From: Pegea sp. RAD2-039
Taxonomy: Eukaryota > Chordata > Thaliacea > Salpida > Salpidae
Length of the DNA: 64,000 nucleotides
Direction of reading: 5' to 3'
Assembly: GCA_034620365.1 (NCBI GenBank)
Contig: JAQGEQ010000277.1
Coordinates: forward strand, 140,175 to 204,174
The first letter of the stretch is position 1; each line of letters begins with the position of its first letter. The translations under genes were made by a program, and so were the position numbers. Under the pieces are notes generated by a model. The model was not told where the DNA came from, made no database searches, and saw only the letters and a program-made list of their open reading frames with translations. Shown piece by piece: positions 62,401 to 64,000 of the stretch.

Positions 62401-64000
62401 GCTATCAACACCAATAGCTGAGTGTTTTTTTACGACTCCAGCAGACACAAGAACTCCTAGTTTAACTGTGTATGAGTACTTTTGTGGATAATTAAAGACT
62501 TGTTGTATACGTTGGAGTGTAGCATTGAACTGATTTGGAGCGACACTATGCTCAAACAATTTAGTAACTGAAAACATTTTAAAGAGTGTTAGTCAGTTTT
62601 TTTTCTCCTATTAAATGGGTTTTCATTACTTAATTAATGTTTGAAAAAAAATTGAATAAATGATTTTAGTCAACAATTTTATAACTAACCAGTCGATTTT
62701 ATGAATTGAACTTTGGGGAGACCTGCTTCTTTGTTCATTACATGATCTAACGCTAAAAATAAAAACAGAAGATATTTCTTTCGACTAAGTTAAATAGATT
62801 ATCTTATAAAAAGCAAATAACAACTAATCTACTTTGAAAAAACTTTTTAATTTTAAAAAAATGTTTGTAATTTGTTCACATAACTTACTAAATAACTTTA
62901 AATCATTACTTTTAATTGTAAGCTTTCATTAGTTTAAGAATCATAACTTACCAAGAAAGTTGGTTCTTGTGTCGGTTGATAAAGCATACCCTGTTCAATC
63001 AAAAAGTTTTAAAATGTGTTATAAAAAAGTAAATAATCTACTCACATTCTGCTCTGTCAAGCCAAATTCCTGGGTTTTCACTTGTCATATTTTCACTTGG
63101 TATCATGGTATTTAAAGTAGTAGGGATATCTTCATGAAATGTTGACACCATAGTAACTATTAAAAATTAAAAATGGTTAACTTAACTTTTATTATATCCA
63201 CTTGTTTGCTATATAGCTTAATAAATTTAAATTTTAAATAAATATTTATCAATTTTTCATGGATATATTTTCAAAAAAATATTTTCATCAATTAAAACGA
63301 CAAATACACTGGTTTAATCTAACAACAAGATAACAAGAGCAAGGTTAAGTCATATTGTAGATTATTTAGTTGTAGTTTCTCAAATGATAAATATTTTAAC
63401 GAAATTTCTACGAAGATAAAAAATTAAGAATTACTTTTTTAGATCAAATACATAATCTATTAAATACTTACGAGAATGATGAACTTGTTTTAGGAAGCGA
63501 TTATTTTTGTATTTGTACATTACAACTTCGGCCGGATTGTTTCTTACCAAAAAGTATCGAAATTGTCCATCAATGATGAAAAAACCAACCTAAAAGTAAA
63601 ATAGGCTTAGAAAATTGATGTTTATACTGATAACTAACTTTTTTGCAAACGTTATAGTTTACAAGTGTCTCATTGATAGGGACTTTTTCACTTGGTATAT
63701 CTGAATCTAACAAATGGCCCGTCAACATACAATTGTAATTTGATAATGGATTTGTTTCAAGCTCCATATAATATGGTTGTACACCTCTCACATTTTTAAA
63801 GAGCTTTAAATAAACTTTTTGAGGATTGGAAGCTAATTCAGGATGCTGAATCAATACATTCTCATAAATTGGTAACACTGTATCTGAATACCCAAAGTTA
63901 TATTGATGATTGACACTCTTTACCAGAGCACCAATAACATTATCAGAAATTAAATTCATATTAGAATCAACCACGTTGATATAATATGAACCCATAAATT
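59414..64000 (-). CDS. ADAMTS-like pseudoprotease, 5' end beyond the window
   Basis: Nineteen exons join in phase: 63639->64000, 63472-63589, 63046-63156, 62952-62990, 62690-62752, 62377-62567, 62180-62272, 61951-62086, 61792-61897, 61590-61724, 61373-61502, 61111-61230, 60731-60885, 60518-60672, 60322-60455, 59976-60096, 59830-59922, 59541-59701, 59414-59467. ADAMTS proteins are secreted zinc proteases of the extracellular matrix. Order: prodomain (PYYMELETNPLSNYNCMLTG, VGFFIIDGQFRYFLV), protease domain (GVLVSAGVVKKHS, DLDIIVYLTKADYM), disintegrin-like part (NICGRLWCMEP), thrombospondin repeat (GNWGSWSTLSDCSSKCGSGV), Cys-rich region (VCGVCGGDGSSC), spacer (FMKVFEVPAGAKGLVITELP). It ends after the spacer, as ADAMTS4 does. 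Where the family has HExxHxxxxxHD the protein reads TQNIAFALHVVP in register, so zinc binding is lost. Reading frame is intact over all exons, so it is probably expressed as a non-enzymatic protein. Confidence 0.9.

Noticed and set aside
1..64000. tRNA, rRNA or other structured RNA genes
   Set aside because: None recognised by eye on either strand; a covariance-model search would be needed to exclude small RNAs.

Overview
The window is nuclear DNA of an AT-rich animal genome (roughly a quarter G+C by eye). Genes are split into many small exons by introns that are mostly about 45-60 bp, and conserved genes can be joined exon by exon in phase. Gene content (cytochrome oxidase assembly, LIV-1 zinc transporter, serine synthesis, ciliary proteins, NEMF, cerebellin-like C1q, ABRA/costars, nuclear-receptor zinc finger, ADAMTS-like) shows a metazoan with motile cilia and extracellular matrix proteins. 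I cannot name the phylum from the sequence.

Layout. 1-2,040: LINE (CR1/Jockey-like) 3' ends and their duplicated tails. 2,450-3,056: a G-rich 15-16 bp minisatellite. 3,594-4,833 (-): SCO1, possibly with a further 5' exon at 5,371-5,424. 5.4-9.2 kb: gene-poor, with a decayed LTR-retrotransposon gag. 9,186-11,448 (-): LIV-1 ZIP zinc transporter. 11.5-15.7 kb: gene desert. 15,718-17,897 (+): PHGDH, tail-to-tail with CFAP251 at 18,091-24,288 (-), whose first exon carries forty-one 16-residue repeats. 28,128-31,489 (+): secreted cerebellin-like C1q protein. 32,564-37,259 (-): complete 28-exon NEMF. 39,085-40,303 (+): CCSAP. 40,889-42,167 (-): coiled-coil protein. 42,417-42,789 (-): small unknown gene. 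43,855-45,002 (-): ABRA/costars. 48,424-49,251 (-): second LINE copy. 50,178-50,770 (+): pogo/Tigger-type transposon relic. 51,827-53,260 (-): intronless protein with a nuclear-receptor DNA-binding domain and no ligand-binding domain. 53.7-55.3 kb: a 0.65-kb direct duplication. 55.3-58.5 kb: retroelement debris. 59,414-64,000 (-): ADAMTS-like protein, 5' end outside the window, with all zinc-binding residues lost.

How the genes relate. There are no operons; neighbours are mostly functionally unrelated. CFAP251 and CCSAP are both axonemal/centriolar and lie 15 kb apart. SCO1 and PHGDH are mitochondrial and cytosolic housekeeping genes; NEMF is ribosome quality control.

The main unexplained signals are: (1) the palindrome TGACGTCA occurs 20 times, essentially only in or beside genes; (2) many splice acceptors end in AAG rather than CAG/TAG; (3) the ADAMTS-like gene is a pseudoprotease with an in-register replacement of the zinc site; (4) the lone nuclear-receptor zinc finger with repeated N-terminus. 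All exon joins were made by hand from splice signals, phase and family similarity; no alignment or transcript data were available.
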